In this document: positions 56,972-64,000 of the stretch, in pieces
Position numbering within the stretch: position 1 is the first letter of the stretch
Layout of the letters: each line of letters begins with the position of its first letter
Assembly (NCBI RefSeq): GCF_052065355.1
Contig: NZ_JBQHUF010000001.1
Location: 62,001-126,000 of the forward strand
Direction of reading: 5' to 3'
DNA from: Flavonifractor sp052065355
GTDB lineage: Bacteria; Bacillota; Clostridia; Oscillospirales; Oscillospiraceae
Length of the DNA: 64,000 nucleotides
Position numbers and translations under genes: made by a program
Notes under the pieces: generated by a model
Told to the model about the DNA's origin: nothing
Databases searched by the model: none
What the model saw: the letters and a program-made list of their open reading frames with translations, nothing else

Positions 56972-58850
56972 GAAAGGGAATATGCCTCCTGTCAAAAAAT
57001 CTCACACGGTGCGCCGTCTGATGAGCTATGTGGGCCGGGGCTATGGCATAAAGTTTGTTCTGGTCCTGCTGTGCATTTTGGTCAGCGCGATCGCATCCGT
57101 GTCCGGATCTCTGTTCCTGGGCTCTCTGATCGACGACTATATTACACCTCTGCTGGCTATGGACAATCCGGTGTTTGATGGTTTGGTCCGCGCTCTGATT
57201 ATGATGGGCTGTCTGTATCTCACCGGCGCACTGTGCGCCCTGGCGTATAACCGCCTGATGGTTACCATTTCCCAGGGTGTGCAGAAAAAGATCCGTGATG
57301 ATCTGTTCGGCCACATGCAGTCCCTGCCCATCAAGTATTTTGACACCCATGCCCACGGCGACGTGATGAGTGTCTACACCAACGACGTGGACACCCTGCG
57401 TCAGATGTTCTCCCAGAGCATTCCCCAGGTCATTAACTCCACCATGATGATCGTGGTGGCCTTCATTGGTATGCTGTCCACCAATCTGCTGCTGACCGGT
57501 GTAGTCATCCTGTGCATCATCGTCATGCTGACGGTGACCCGCTTCCTGGCCGGGCGCAGTGGCCGCTACTTTGTCCGCCAGCAGGTGAAGCTGGGCGATC
57601 TGAACGGCTATATTGAAGAGATGATCAACGGCCAGAAGGTAGTTAAGGTTTTCTGCCACGAGCAGGAGGCCCAGGAGGGTTTTGATCGCGTAAATGACGC
57701 TCTGTGTGCCAGCGCCGACAAAGCCAACAAGTACGCCAACATCCTCATGCCCATCCTCATCAATATCGGCAATATTCAGTACGTGATCATCGCTATGGCC
57801 GGCGGTGCTCTGGCTCTCAGCGGTGTGGGTTCCGGCATCACTCTGGGTGTCATCGCCACCTTCCTTCAGCTGTCCAAGAGCCTGACCAACCCCATCAGCC
57901 AGATCTCTCAGCAGCTCAACTCGGTAGTTATGGCCCTGGCCGGCGCTCAGCGGATCTTTGATCTGATGGATGAGCCCGCCGAGGAGGACCACGGCAAGGT
58001 GACCCTGGTGAACGTCTCCTTTGATAAGGAAGGCAACATCCATGAGACTGAACAGCGCACCAATATCTGGGCCTGGAAGGTGCCCCAGGATGACGGCAGC
58101 TATGACTATGTGCGCCTCACCGGCGACGTGCGCTTTGACGACGTGGACTTCGCCTACGAGGAGGGCAAGACCATCCTCCACGACATTACCCTGTTCGCCA
58201 AACCTGGCCAGAAGCTGGCCTTCGTGGGTGCCACCGGTGCGGGTAAGACCACCATCACCAACCTGATCAACCGGTTCTATGATATCGCAGACGGCAAGAT
58301 CCGGTATGATGGCATCTCCATCAATGACATTCACAAGCCCGACCTCCGGCGCTCTCTGGGTATTGTGCTTCAGGATACCAACCTGTTCACCGGTACTGTC
58401 CGGGAGAACATCCGCTACGGCAACCTGAACGCCACCGATGAGGAGGTAGAGGCCGCTGCCGCCCTGGCCAATGCAGACGACTTCATCCGCCGCCTGCCCC
58501 AGGGGTATGACACTATGCTGACTGGCAACGGTGCAAACCTGTCTCAGGGCCAGCGGCAGCTCATCGCCATTGCCCGAGCTGCTGTGGCCGATCCCCCGGT
58601 GATGATCCTGGACGAGGCAACCTCTTCCATTGATACCCGCACCGAGGCCATTGTCCAGCGAGGCATGGACGCTCTGATGAGCGGCCGTACTGTGTTCGTC
58701 ATCGCCCACCGGCTGTCTACTGTCCGCAACTCCGACGCCATCATGGTACTGGACCACGGCCGTATCGTGGAGCGGGGCAGCCACGAGGATCTGATTGCCC
58801 AGCACGGCCTGTACTATCAGCTGTACACCGGCGCATTTGAATTGGAATAA
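56964..58850 (+). CDS. ABC exporter, half-transporter with canonical nucleotide site
   Basis: A 628-residue protein; ATG 56964 overlaps the upstream stop by 8 bases. Six membrane helices (about 30-350), then an extra cytoplasmic loop (about 355-390) and the ABC domain: Walker A GATGAGKTTI, signature LSQGQRQLIA, Walker B MILDEATSSID with the catalytic Glu, and switch His in VIAHRLSTV. It is the catalytic half of a multidrug-type heterodimer with the preceding gene; the substrate is not readable. Confidence 0.95.
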   Translation: MNKKGNMPPVKKSHTVRRLMSYVGRGYGIKFVLVLLCILVSAIASVSGSLFLGSLIDDYITPLLAMDNPVFDGLVRALIMMGCLYLTGALCALAYNRLMVTISQGVQKKIRDDLFGHMQSLPIKYFDTHAHGDVMSVYTNDVDTLRQMFSQSIPQVINSTMMIVVAFIGMLSTNLLLTGVVILCIIVMLTVTRFLAGRSGRYFVRQQVKLGDLNGYIEEMINGQKVVKVFCHEQEAQEGFDRVNDALCASADKANKYANILMPILINIGNIQYVIIAMAGGALALSGVGSGITLGVIATFLQLSKSLTNPISQISQQLNSVVMALAGAQRIFDLMDEPAEEDHGKVTLVNVSFDKEGNIHETEQRTNIWAWKVPQDDGSYDYVRLTGDVRFDDVDFAYEEGKTILHDITLFAKPGQKLAFVGATGAGKTTITNLINRFYDIADGKIRYDGISINDIHKPDLRRSLGIVLQDTNLFTGTVRENIRYGNLNATDEEVEAAAALANADDFIRRLPQGYDTMLTGNGANLSQGQRQLIAIARAAVADPPVMILDEATSSIDTRTEAIVQRGMDALMSGRTVFVIAHRLSTVRNSDAIMVLDHGRIVERGSHEDLIAQHGLYYQLYTGAFELE

Positions 58851-58974
58851 AAATTTGCCCATAATCTACACCCCTCTGCCTGCCTGGCATAGTATGGAAT
58901 GAGACCGGGCCGGACGGCGGGAAGCCCCCGCTGCCAGCCCCAGGTTTCCATCTTTTAACCAGGAGGTACTTCTT

Positions 58975-59118
58975 ATGGGGTGCAATAACGGCTGTGGCTT
59001 TGGTGGCGGTAGCTGCCTGTGGATCATCCTGATCATCATCCTGCTGTGCTGCTGCTGCGGCGGCGGTGCCAGCGAGAACAACGGCGGTGGCTGTGGCTGC
59101 GGCAATAGCTGCTGCTGA
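58975..59118 (+). CDS. Small Cys/Gly-rich membrane peptide, 47 residues
   Basis: AGGAGG at 58961-58966 lies 8 bases before ATG 58975; the frame ends with TGA at 59116-59118, too short for usual ORF cut-offs. Sequence plan: a Cys/Gly/Asn head (MGCNNGCGFGGGSC), an 8-10 residue Ile/Leu membrane stretch (LWIILIIILL), four consecutive Cys at 25-28, then a Gly/Asn/Cys tail ending in CC. Eleven of 47 residues are Cys. It is followed by a strong terminator. It resembles sporulation-linked short hydrophobic Gly-rich proteins (YjcZ-like in form) but is far richer in Cys. Function unknown. Confidence 0.78.
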   Translation: MGCNNGCGFGGGSCLWIILIIILLCCCCGGGASENNGGGCGCGNSCC

Positions 59119-59154
59119 TTCCACTGTACCATAGCCGCAAGGCGGCATAGTAAG

Positions 59155-59191
59155 GAGCGCCCCAGGGGCAGGCCCCGGCGGCGCTCTTTTT
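59155..59191 (+). terminator. Rho-independent terminator after the small peptide gene
   Basis: Stem GAGCGCC / GGCGCTC with an inner GGGGC/GCCCC hairpin, followed by T5. Confidence 0.88.
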
Positions 59192-59232
59192 AAAAGTGAT
59201 ATAACAAAAGATTAAAATAAGGAGATGGAGAC

Positions 59233-60003
59233 ATGAACGGAAACGTAAAGGTAACAGCGGCTTTCTTCAGCCCCACCGGCGGTACCAGTTCTTATGTGCG
59301 GGAGACAGCGCAGGCCATGGCACCTGCTCCGGAGGAGTGGGATCTGACCCGCCCGGAGGTGCGACGGCAGGAGCGCCGTTTTGGGCCCGACGAGGTGCTG
59401 GTGCTGGGTGTGCCGGTCTATTACGGCCGGGTCCCCGAGGTGGCAGACCTGGTGAGCGGCCTGACCGGGTCGGATACCCCGGTGGTGCTGCTGGCGGTGT
59501 ATGGCAACCGGGCCATAGATGATGCTCTGGTGGAACTGGCCGACCTGTGTGCCGCCCGGGGATTCCGACCGGTGGCAGCGGGGGAGTTTATCGCGCCCCA
59601 CACTTTCTCGGCTAAGATCGGGACAGGCCGCCCCAACGAGTCTGACCGGGAAACCGCCCGGGAGCTGGGCCGCCGGGCTATGGAAAAACTGGAACAGCCG
59701 GATTGGCAGCCGGCTGAACTCCCCGGAAATCGCCCCTACCGGGAGTTCCAGCGGGCGCCCTTCTATCCGGAGGGGGAGGAATCCTGCGTGAACTGCGGGG
59801 CCTGCGTTCGCGCCTGCCCGGTGGAAGCCATTTCCATTTCCAATCCCAAACAGACCGATGCGGAGCGGTGCCTGCGCTGCCTGGCCTGCGTCAAGGCCTG
59901 TCCCACCGGCAGCCGGGCGGTACGTGGCATGGCTTTTGACGCTACCAGACAGAAGCTGGAGCAGCTTCTCCAGCAGCCCCGCCAGCCTAAGCTGTACCTC
60001 TGA
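59233..60003 (+). CDS. Flavodoxin-fold and 4Fe-4S ferredoxin fusion (EFR1-like)
   Basis: A 256-residue protein. The N-terminal flavodoxin-like domain starts VKVTAAFFSPTGGTSSYV, with the FMN phosphate-loop SPTGGTS, and includes VLVLGVPVYYGRVPE. From about 185 two 4Fe-4S clusters are encoded: CVNCGACVRACP and CLRCLACVKACP. EFR1-family proteins are inferred electron carriers between ferredoxin and flavin partners in anaerobes. Single gene with AAGGAGATGG upstream. Confidence 0.94.
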   Translation: MNGNVKVTAAFFSPTGGTSSYVRETAQAMAPAPEEWDLTRPEVRRQERRFGPDEVLVLGVPVYYGRVPEVADLVSGLTGSDTPVVLLAVYGNRAIDDALVELADLCAARGFRPVAAGEFIAPHTFSAKIGTGRPNESDRETARELGRRAMEKLEQPDWQPAELPGNRPYREFQRAPFYPEGEESCVNCGACVRACPVEAISISNPKQTDAERCLRCLACVKACPTGSRAVRGMAFDATRQKLEQLLQQPRQPKLYL

Positions 60004-60007
60004 GCGG

Positions 60008-61414
60008 TCAGAGTGGCTCGCTCTGGACAGGCTGGAGCAGCTTATCCTGAGCGGGCATCCGCTTCATTTCCCAGCGGGTGAGCAGGAAAGCTACGACCAG
60101 AGCCGCACTGTCGGCGATGGGTCCGGCGTACATAACACCGTCAATCCCCCAGAACAGGGGGAAGAGCAGGATCAGGGGGATCAGAAAGATCACCTGCCGG
60201 GTCAGGGAAATGAGGATACCCTTTTTGGCTTTGCCGATAGAGGTAAAGAAGTTGGAGGTAATGGGCTGGACTGCGTTGACGAAGGTCATGAGCATAAAAA
60301 TGCGGAAATAGCGTTCTGAGAACTGGAAATACAGCTCGGTGCCCGAGGAGTCGAAGATACCGGCGATCTGCCGGGGGAAAAGCTGGAAGCAGAGAAAAGC
60401 CACACAGCAGATGAGGGTGGCTACGATAATGGCCTTCCGGTAGGCCTCCCGCACCCGGCTGTATTTTCCTGCGCCGTAATTATAGCTGAAAATAGGCTGA
60501 CAGCCCTGAGAGATACCGATGGTGAAGCCTAACACCAGAATATTGACCTTGGAAATGACGCCTACGCAGGCCAGGGGGATATCGGACCCATACTGGGACT
60601 GGGCGCCGTAATAGGTCAGGGTGTTGTTGAGCACCACCTGTACCAGCAGCATGGCGATCTGGTTAAAGAACGGTGCCATACCCAGGGCGAAAATGGACTT
60701 CAGCAGCCGAGGCTGGGGCTTCAGATCCGTCCTGGTGAGGGGAACGGTACGCAGTCTGGTACGGATCAGATAGCCCAGTACCAGCACCAAAGACAGCGCC
60801 TGCCCAATCACGGTGGCCAGGGCGCCGCCTGCTACCCCCATGTCCAGAGGGAAAATGAAAATGGGGTCCAGAATCGTATTGAGGATGGCGCCGGACAGGG
60901 TGCAGAGCATGGAGTAGGCCGGACTGCCGTTGGCACGGATCATGGTGCTGGCTCCGGTGGTGAAGGTGACCATGGGCAGGCCGAAGGCGATGATGCCGGT
61001 ATAAGTCATGGCGTAAGGAAATACGTCAGGAGTGGCGGCAAAAAAGGTAAGCAGGGGCGCCCGGAGGAAGTAGGCAGCCAGTCCCAGGCAAAGTCCCATC
61101 AATGCCAGCACCACCAATCCGGTGCCCGCTACCTGCCGGGCTGCATCCCGCCGTCCGGCGCCCAGGTTCAAATTGAAGTTGGCCGCTGTACCGATGCCCA
61201 TGAGCAGGGCGATGGCAGTGGAGGCCGTAACGAACGGAAAGGCAACGGTGGTGGCCGCGTTGCCCAGGTATCCCACACCTTGGCCGATGAAGATCTGGTC
61301 TACGATGTTGTACAGGGAGGTCACCAGAAATGCGATGACCGAGGGAATGGCAAATTTGGGCAGCAGCTTGCCGATAGGGGCGGTGCCCAGAGGATTGGTG
61401 CGTGTGGCTTCCAT
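60008..61414 (-). CDS. MATE-family efflux transporter
   Basis: A 468-residue membrane protein with 12 hydrophobic helices in two similar halves. ATG 61414 has GAGGAG just upstream. PLGTAPIGKLLPKFAIPSVIA, TSLYNIVDQIFIGQGVGYLGNAA and GIGTAANFNLNLGAGRRDAARQ in the first half, GISQGCQPIFSYNYGAGKYSRVREA in the second, are typical of the NorM/DinF-like MATE carriers that extrude drugs or metabolites with Na or protons. Substrate unknown. Confidence 0.95.
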   Translation of the reverse strand: MEATRTNPLGTAPIGKLLPKFAIPSVIAFLVTSLYNIVDQIFIGQGVGYLGNAATTVAFPFVTASTAIALLMGIGTAANFNLNLGAGRRDAARQVAGTGLVVLALMGLCLGLAAYFLRAPLLTFFAATPDVFPYAMTYTGIIAFGLPMVTFTTGASTMIRANGSPAYSMLCTLSGAILNTILDPIFIFPLDMGVAGGALATVIGQALSLVLVLGYLIRTRLRTVPLTRTDLKPQPRLLKSIFALGMAPFFNQIAMLLVQVVLNNTLTYYGAQSQYGSDIPLACVGVISKVNILVLGFTIGISQGCQPIFSYNYGAGKYSRVREAYRKAIIVATLICCVAFLCFQLFPRQIAGIFDSSGTELYFQFSERYFRIFMLMTFVNAVQPITSNFFTSIGKAKKGILISLTRQVIFLIPLILLFPLFWGIDGVMYAGPIADSAALVVAFLLTRWEMKRMPAQDKLLQPVQSEPL

Positions 61415-61448
61415 TTTCTTCTCCTCGCTTCTGTAAACTTGCAGTTTC

Positions 61449-61479
61449 ATTTTAATATAGGAATGTTGATATGTCAACA
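61449..61479 (-). promoter_or_regulatory. Promoter of the MATE gene with overlapping palindrome
   Basis: Minus strand: TTGACA (61477-61472), 17-base spacer, TAAAAT (61454-61449). The -35 sits in TGTTGA-N4-TCAACA (61464-61479), a likely repressor site. Confidence 0.8.
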
Positions 61480-61494
61480 AAGCTGTAAAAAGCA

Positions 61495-61532
61495 AAAAGC
61501 GGGACCGTCCATTTTTGGACGGTCCCGCTTTT
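61495..61532 (-). terminator. Terminator of the two-component operon
   Basis: Perfect 16-base stem AAAAGCGGGACCGTCC with its complement, loop of 6; on the minus strand it ends in TTTT. Confidence 0.92.
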
Positions 61533-61540
61533 ACTGTTGC

Positions 61541-63604
61541 TTATTCTGCTGGCAATTCGGCCTGCCGGCGCTTATCGGTCAGGGGGAAGGAGACCTGTAC
61601 GGTAAACAGATCGGCCTCGGTACGCAGAAGGAAGCTGCCACCGCAGGCCTCGGTGAAGGTGCGGGCGATGGACAGTCCCAGTCCGCTGCCGCCGTCGGTA
61701 CGACTGGCGTCTCCGCGGACAAACCGCTCCGTCAGATCCACATCCTGAGGCAGTTCGTCCCGGGAAATGTTCCGCAGAGCCGCAATGGCCCGGCCATCTT
61801 CCACGGTCAGATCCAGATAAATCCGGGAGCCGTCCAGGGCATATTTCAGGGCGTTGCCGATGAGGTTCTGGAACACACGGTACAGCCGGTCCCCGTCGGC
61901 TTCGATCCACACCGGTTCCTCGGGCAGCCGGGACCGCAGAGAGGCGGAGGCGGCCTCGATCTCTTCGTTCATATCTGCCATAGTCTGCCGCAGCAGCTTG
62001 GCGTAGTCCAGAGGCTCCACCGCAACTGACAAATTCCCGGCGGCGGCCTTGCTGACCTCAAATACGTCCCGAACCATGGTCTGCAGCCGCTGGGACTTCT
62101 CCGCCAGGATGCGGATATAGTCCTGCACATGCTCGGGAAGTCCTTCCTCCTGCTGGAGCAGCTCCACATAGCTGACAATAGAGGTAAGGGGGGTCTTCAG
62201 GTCGTGGGATACGTTGGCGATCAGTTCGATCTTTGTCCGCTCACTCTTCATTTGCTCGCTTAGGGCGGTGCGCAGTCCGTCCTCCATATGGGCCAGGCTG
62301 ATGGCAGCTTCCCGCAGGTCGGAATCTACCGGCAGAGCCAGCGCCCCGGTAGGCTGGCCCGCTCCGGCGGTCTGGATGTGGGTAAGCAGCTTGTCCATGT
62401 CCGCCGTGGTCCGGCGGTTGCGCCCCATCAGTCGGATCTGACCGGCTACCAGCGCAATCCCAATCAGGCAGAGCAGTGCCAGTACCAAAGGCCATATGCT
62501 GTAGAAGAAATAGCGATCGTAAAGATAGGGGATCCGAAGTGCGACGATGAGCACGAAGGGGAGGGACAGGGCGAACTGGAGCACGGTCCGCCGGTCCATC
62601 CGCTGTTGGACAGGCCAGCTCAGCTCCTTGCGGCGGAACAGCCGCATGCAGGCGGCACAGAAACTGTGAGTACGTAGTTGGCCAAAGTTGTACCGCAGAT
62701 CATTGAGGTAAAAATAGGTCCACCACAGGGCAGGCAGCAAGGCCAGGCACCAGAACAGCCCGTTGTAATTGCTTTGTATAAACAAATTGAGGCAGGCCAC
62801 CACGGAGCAGATCCACAGCCAGGCCAGGGGCAGCAGCAGAACCAGTTTGATCTCCAGCCAGATGTGGCCGGTGAACCAGGCGATGGCCTGGTCGGCTCGC
62901 CGTTTATATCTACGCCAGAGAATATACCAGATCAGCAGGGCAGCTCCTGCCACAGGAGGCACCAGCAGCAGCCAGATCAGGAAGGTGCGCACCGTGGCCA
63001 TGTCCCGAACCACACCATAAGGACCATAGCCTACGCTGTAGTCCACCGGATGTTCCACCGCCGCCAGATATACTGCTATTCCAGTATAGAGCGATTTGGC
63101 GGAAGTCCGGCCTACTTCATAGCCCGGCACATCCCAGCCCCACTCCGTCCCTCGATACACGCCGTCGCCGTAGACGTCCAGCTCCTCCCCGTCTTTCCAG
63201 ATGGAGGCGGTCCCCCTGTTAAAGGTGAGCAGAAAGTTGTAGCCCTCAGGCAAGCCATCCGGGGAAGATAGGTCGGCGTTGCTGTTGGAAGCCAGCAGCA
63301 CACCGTTTTTTTCTACCCGGTACAGCAGATTCAGATCACTTTCCGCCATGGGAACGCTGTAAAACGCCTGTTCATCGGCGGCGTAGCTGAGCAGGGAGTA
63401 GAGGTCTCCACTGATCATGCTGCGGAAGGTGGCTGTCTCCTGGTAATCTGTGCGGAAGGCGTCGACCAGGTTGACCCTCACGCTGGAACTGGTATTGGTA
63501 GCCAGGAACAGCCAGGCCGCTGCGCTGTACAGCAGCAGGCTGATGCTTAGCACGAAAGCCAGAAAGGTCAGGACTGGCTTAATGCTTCTCGATTTTGTAT
63601 CCAA
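61541..63604 (-). CDS. Membrane sensor histidine kinase
   Basis: A 687-residue protein. TTG 63604 overlaps the response-regulator end by 26 bases; this start is weakly supported since GGGG lies only 2-3 bases before it. One N-terminal helix (10-32), a large extracytoplasmic domain (about 33-205), then about six more membrane helices (about 207-400). The kinase core is complete: H-box IANVSHDLKTPLTSIV, N-box FQNLIGNALKYA, and G-boxes ending GGSGLGLSIARTFTEACGG. Stimulus unknown; the sensor layout with a 7-helix plan is unlike simple two-helix kinases. Confidence 0.92.
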   Translation of the reverse strand: MDTKSRSIKPVLTFLAFVLSISLLLYSAAAWLFLATNTSSSVRVNLVDAFRTDYQETATFRSMISGDLYSLLSYAADEQAFYSVPMAESDLNLLYRVEKNGVLLASNSNADLSSPDGLPEGYNFLLTFNRGTASIWKDGEELDVYGDGVYRGTEWGWDVPGYEVGRTSAKSLYTGIAVYLAAVEHPVDYSVGYGPYGVVRDMATVRTFLIWLLLVPPVAGAALLIWYILWRRYKRRADQAIAWFTGHIWLEIKLVLLLPLAWLWICSVVACLNLFIQSNYNGLFWCLALLPALWWTYFYLNDLRYNFGQLRTHSFCAACMRLFRRKELSWPVQQRMDRRTVLQFALSLPFVLIVALRIPYLYDRYFFYSIWPLVLALLCLIGIALVAGQIRLMGRNRRTTADMDKLLTHIQTAGAGQPTGALALPVDSDLREAAISLAHMEDGLRTALSEQMKSERTKIELIANVSHDLKTPLTSIVSYVELLQQEEGLPEHVQDYIRILAEKSQRLQTMVRDVFEVSKAAAGNLSVAVEPLDYAKLLRQTMADMNEEIEAASASLRSRLPEEPVWIEADGDRLYRVFQNLIGNALKYALDGSRIYLDLTVEDGRAIAALRNISRDELPQDVDLTERFVRGDASRTDGGSGLGLSIARTFTEACGGSFLLRTEADLFTVQVSFPLTDKRRQAELPAE

Positions 63605-64000
63605 TTCCCCACACCACCTTTAAATATTCCGGTTCCTTTGGATTGAGTTCGATCTTTTCCCGAATGCGTCGGATGTGGACCATCACGGTATTTTCCGTGG
63701 CATAGGGCTCCTCGCCCCATACCCGGCGGTAGATTTCCTCAGCAGGGAAGATTCGCCCTACATTGCGCATCAGCAGGTCTACGATCTTCAGTTCGGTGGC
63801 GGTGAGCCGCACCGGCTCTCCGTCCACAAACAGTGTCCGATCCTCCACTTGATAGCGCAGCCGCCCGTTGACGACCTCCTGGGCCTGACTGACGGCGTTT
63901 ACATCCCCAAGCTGTGTGTACCGCCGCAAATGGCTGCGTACCCGGGCCACCAGTTCCTGGGGATTGAAGGGCTTGGCGATGTAGTCGTCCGCCCCCATGG
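63579..64000 (-). CDS. OmpR/PhoB-family response regulator, C-terminal part (5' end outside window)
   Basis: The visible 140 or so residues begin at the end of the receiver domain: GADDYIAKPFNPQELVARV has the conserved Lys of the receiver. The winged-helix DNA-binding domain follows: YQVEDRTLFVDGEPVRLTATELKIVDLL, VGRIFPAEEIYRRVWG, NTVMVHIRRIREKIE and a final GIGYKIEKH. The phospho-acceptor Asp lies upstream. Operon with the overlapping histidine kinase. Confidence 0.93.
   Translation of the reverse strand, partial: MGADDYIAKPFNPQELVARVRSHLRRYTQLGDVNAVSQAQEVVNGRLRYQVEDRTLFVDGEPVRLTATELKIVDLLMRNVGRIFPAEEIYRRVWGEEPYATENTVMVHIRRIREKIELNPKEPEYLKVVWGIGYKIEKH

Overview
The window looks like a chromosome segment of a GC-rich, spore-forming Clostridia bacterium, most likely Oscillospiraceae (the Flavonifractor/Intestinimonas/Lawsonibacter neighbourhood). 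The evidence is the Firmicutes PolC, Rex, a HisZ plus short-HisG pair, TTGACA-N17-TATAAT promoters with AGGAGG ribosome sites, a tandem glycine riboswitch, spore-type peptidoglycan-binding proteins and a YedE selenium locus. No phage, plasmid, transposase or CRISPR array was seen.

Layout. 1-8.5 kb: an SDR tail and a SnoaL-like protein, a membrane protein, a Na/phosphate transporter, an HD protein, an AIM24-family protein, an ECF sigma/anti-sigma pair bracketed by two copies of one palindrome, and a patch of mosaic palindromic repeats. 8.7-9.3 kb: a five-tRNA operon (Val-Asp-Phe-Gly-Cys, minus strand). 9.4-16 kb: hslO operon, a divergent purA with a structured-looking leader, a 47-residue gene, a LysR gene and an AGCS amino-acid symporter under a tandem glycine riboswitch. 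16.5-23.5 kb: a TSUP permease with an arylsulfate sulfotransferase, then a selenium-metabolism locus (LysR and cysteine desulfurase on one strand; YedE, TusA-like and DUF3343 on the other), and a GNAT.

23.5-33 kb is the most unusual part. A minus-strand operon holds a divergent Ser/Thr kinase followed by five zinc-ribbon, single-pass membrane proteins. Four carry a beta-helix-like ectodomain and one an unrelated ectodomain. An HTH regulator and a large SLH/Ig-like surface protein diverge from it. I know of no described function for this arrangement.

33-43.5 kb is a core operon: pyrH-frr-uppS-cdsA-dxr-rseP-ispG-polC. 43.5-50.5 kb is a near-complete histidine operon, hisZ-G-D-B-(GNAT)-H-A-F-I-E, with its own consensus promoter. 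Its hisI carries an in-frame TAG at a position where the family usually has a sense codon. 50.5-64 kb: a three-gene operon probably made during sporulation, rex with an SLH-like exported protein, a MarR-controlled heterodimeric ABC exporter, a 47-residue cysteine-rich membrane peptide, a flavodoxin-ferredoxin fusion, a MATE exporter, and a two-component system cut by the window end.

All calls rest on reading motifs, gene context and base patterns by eye. No database search was run.
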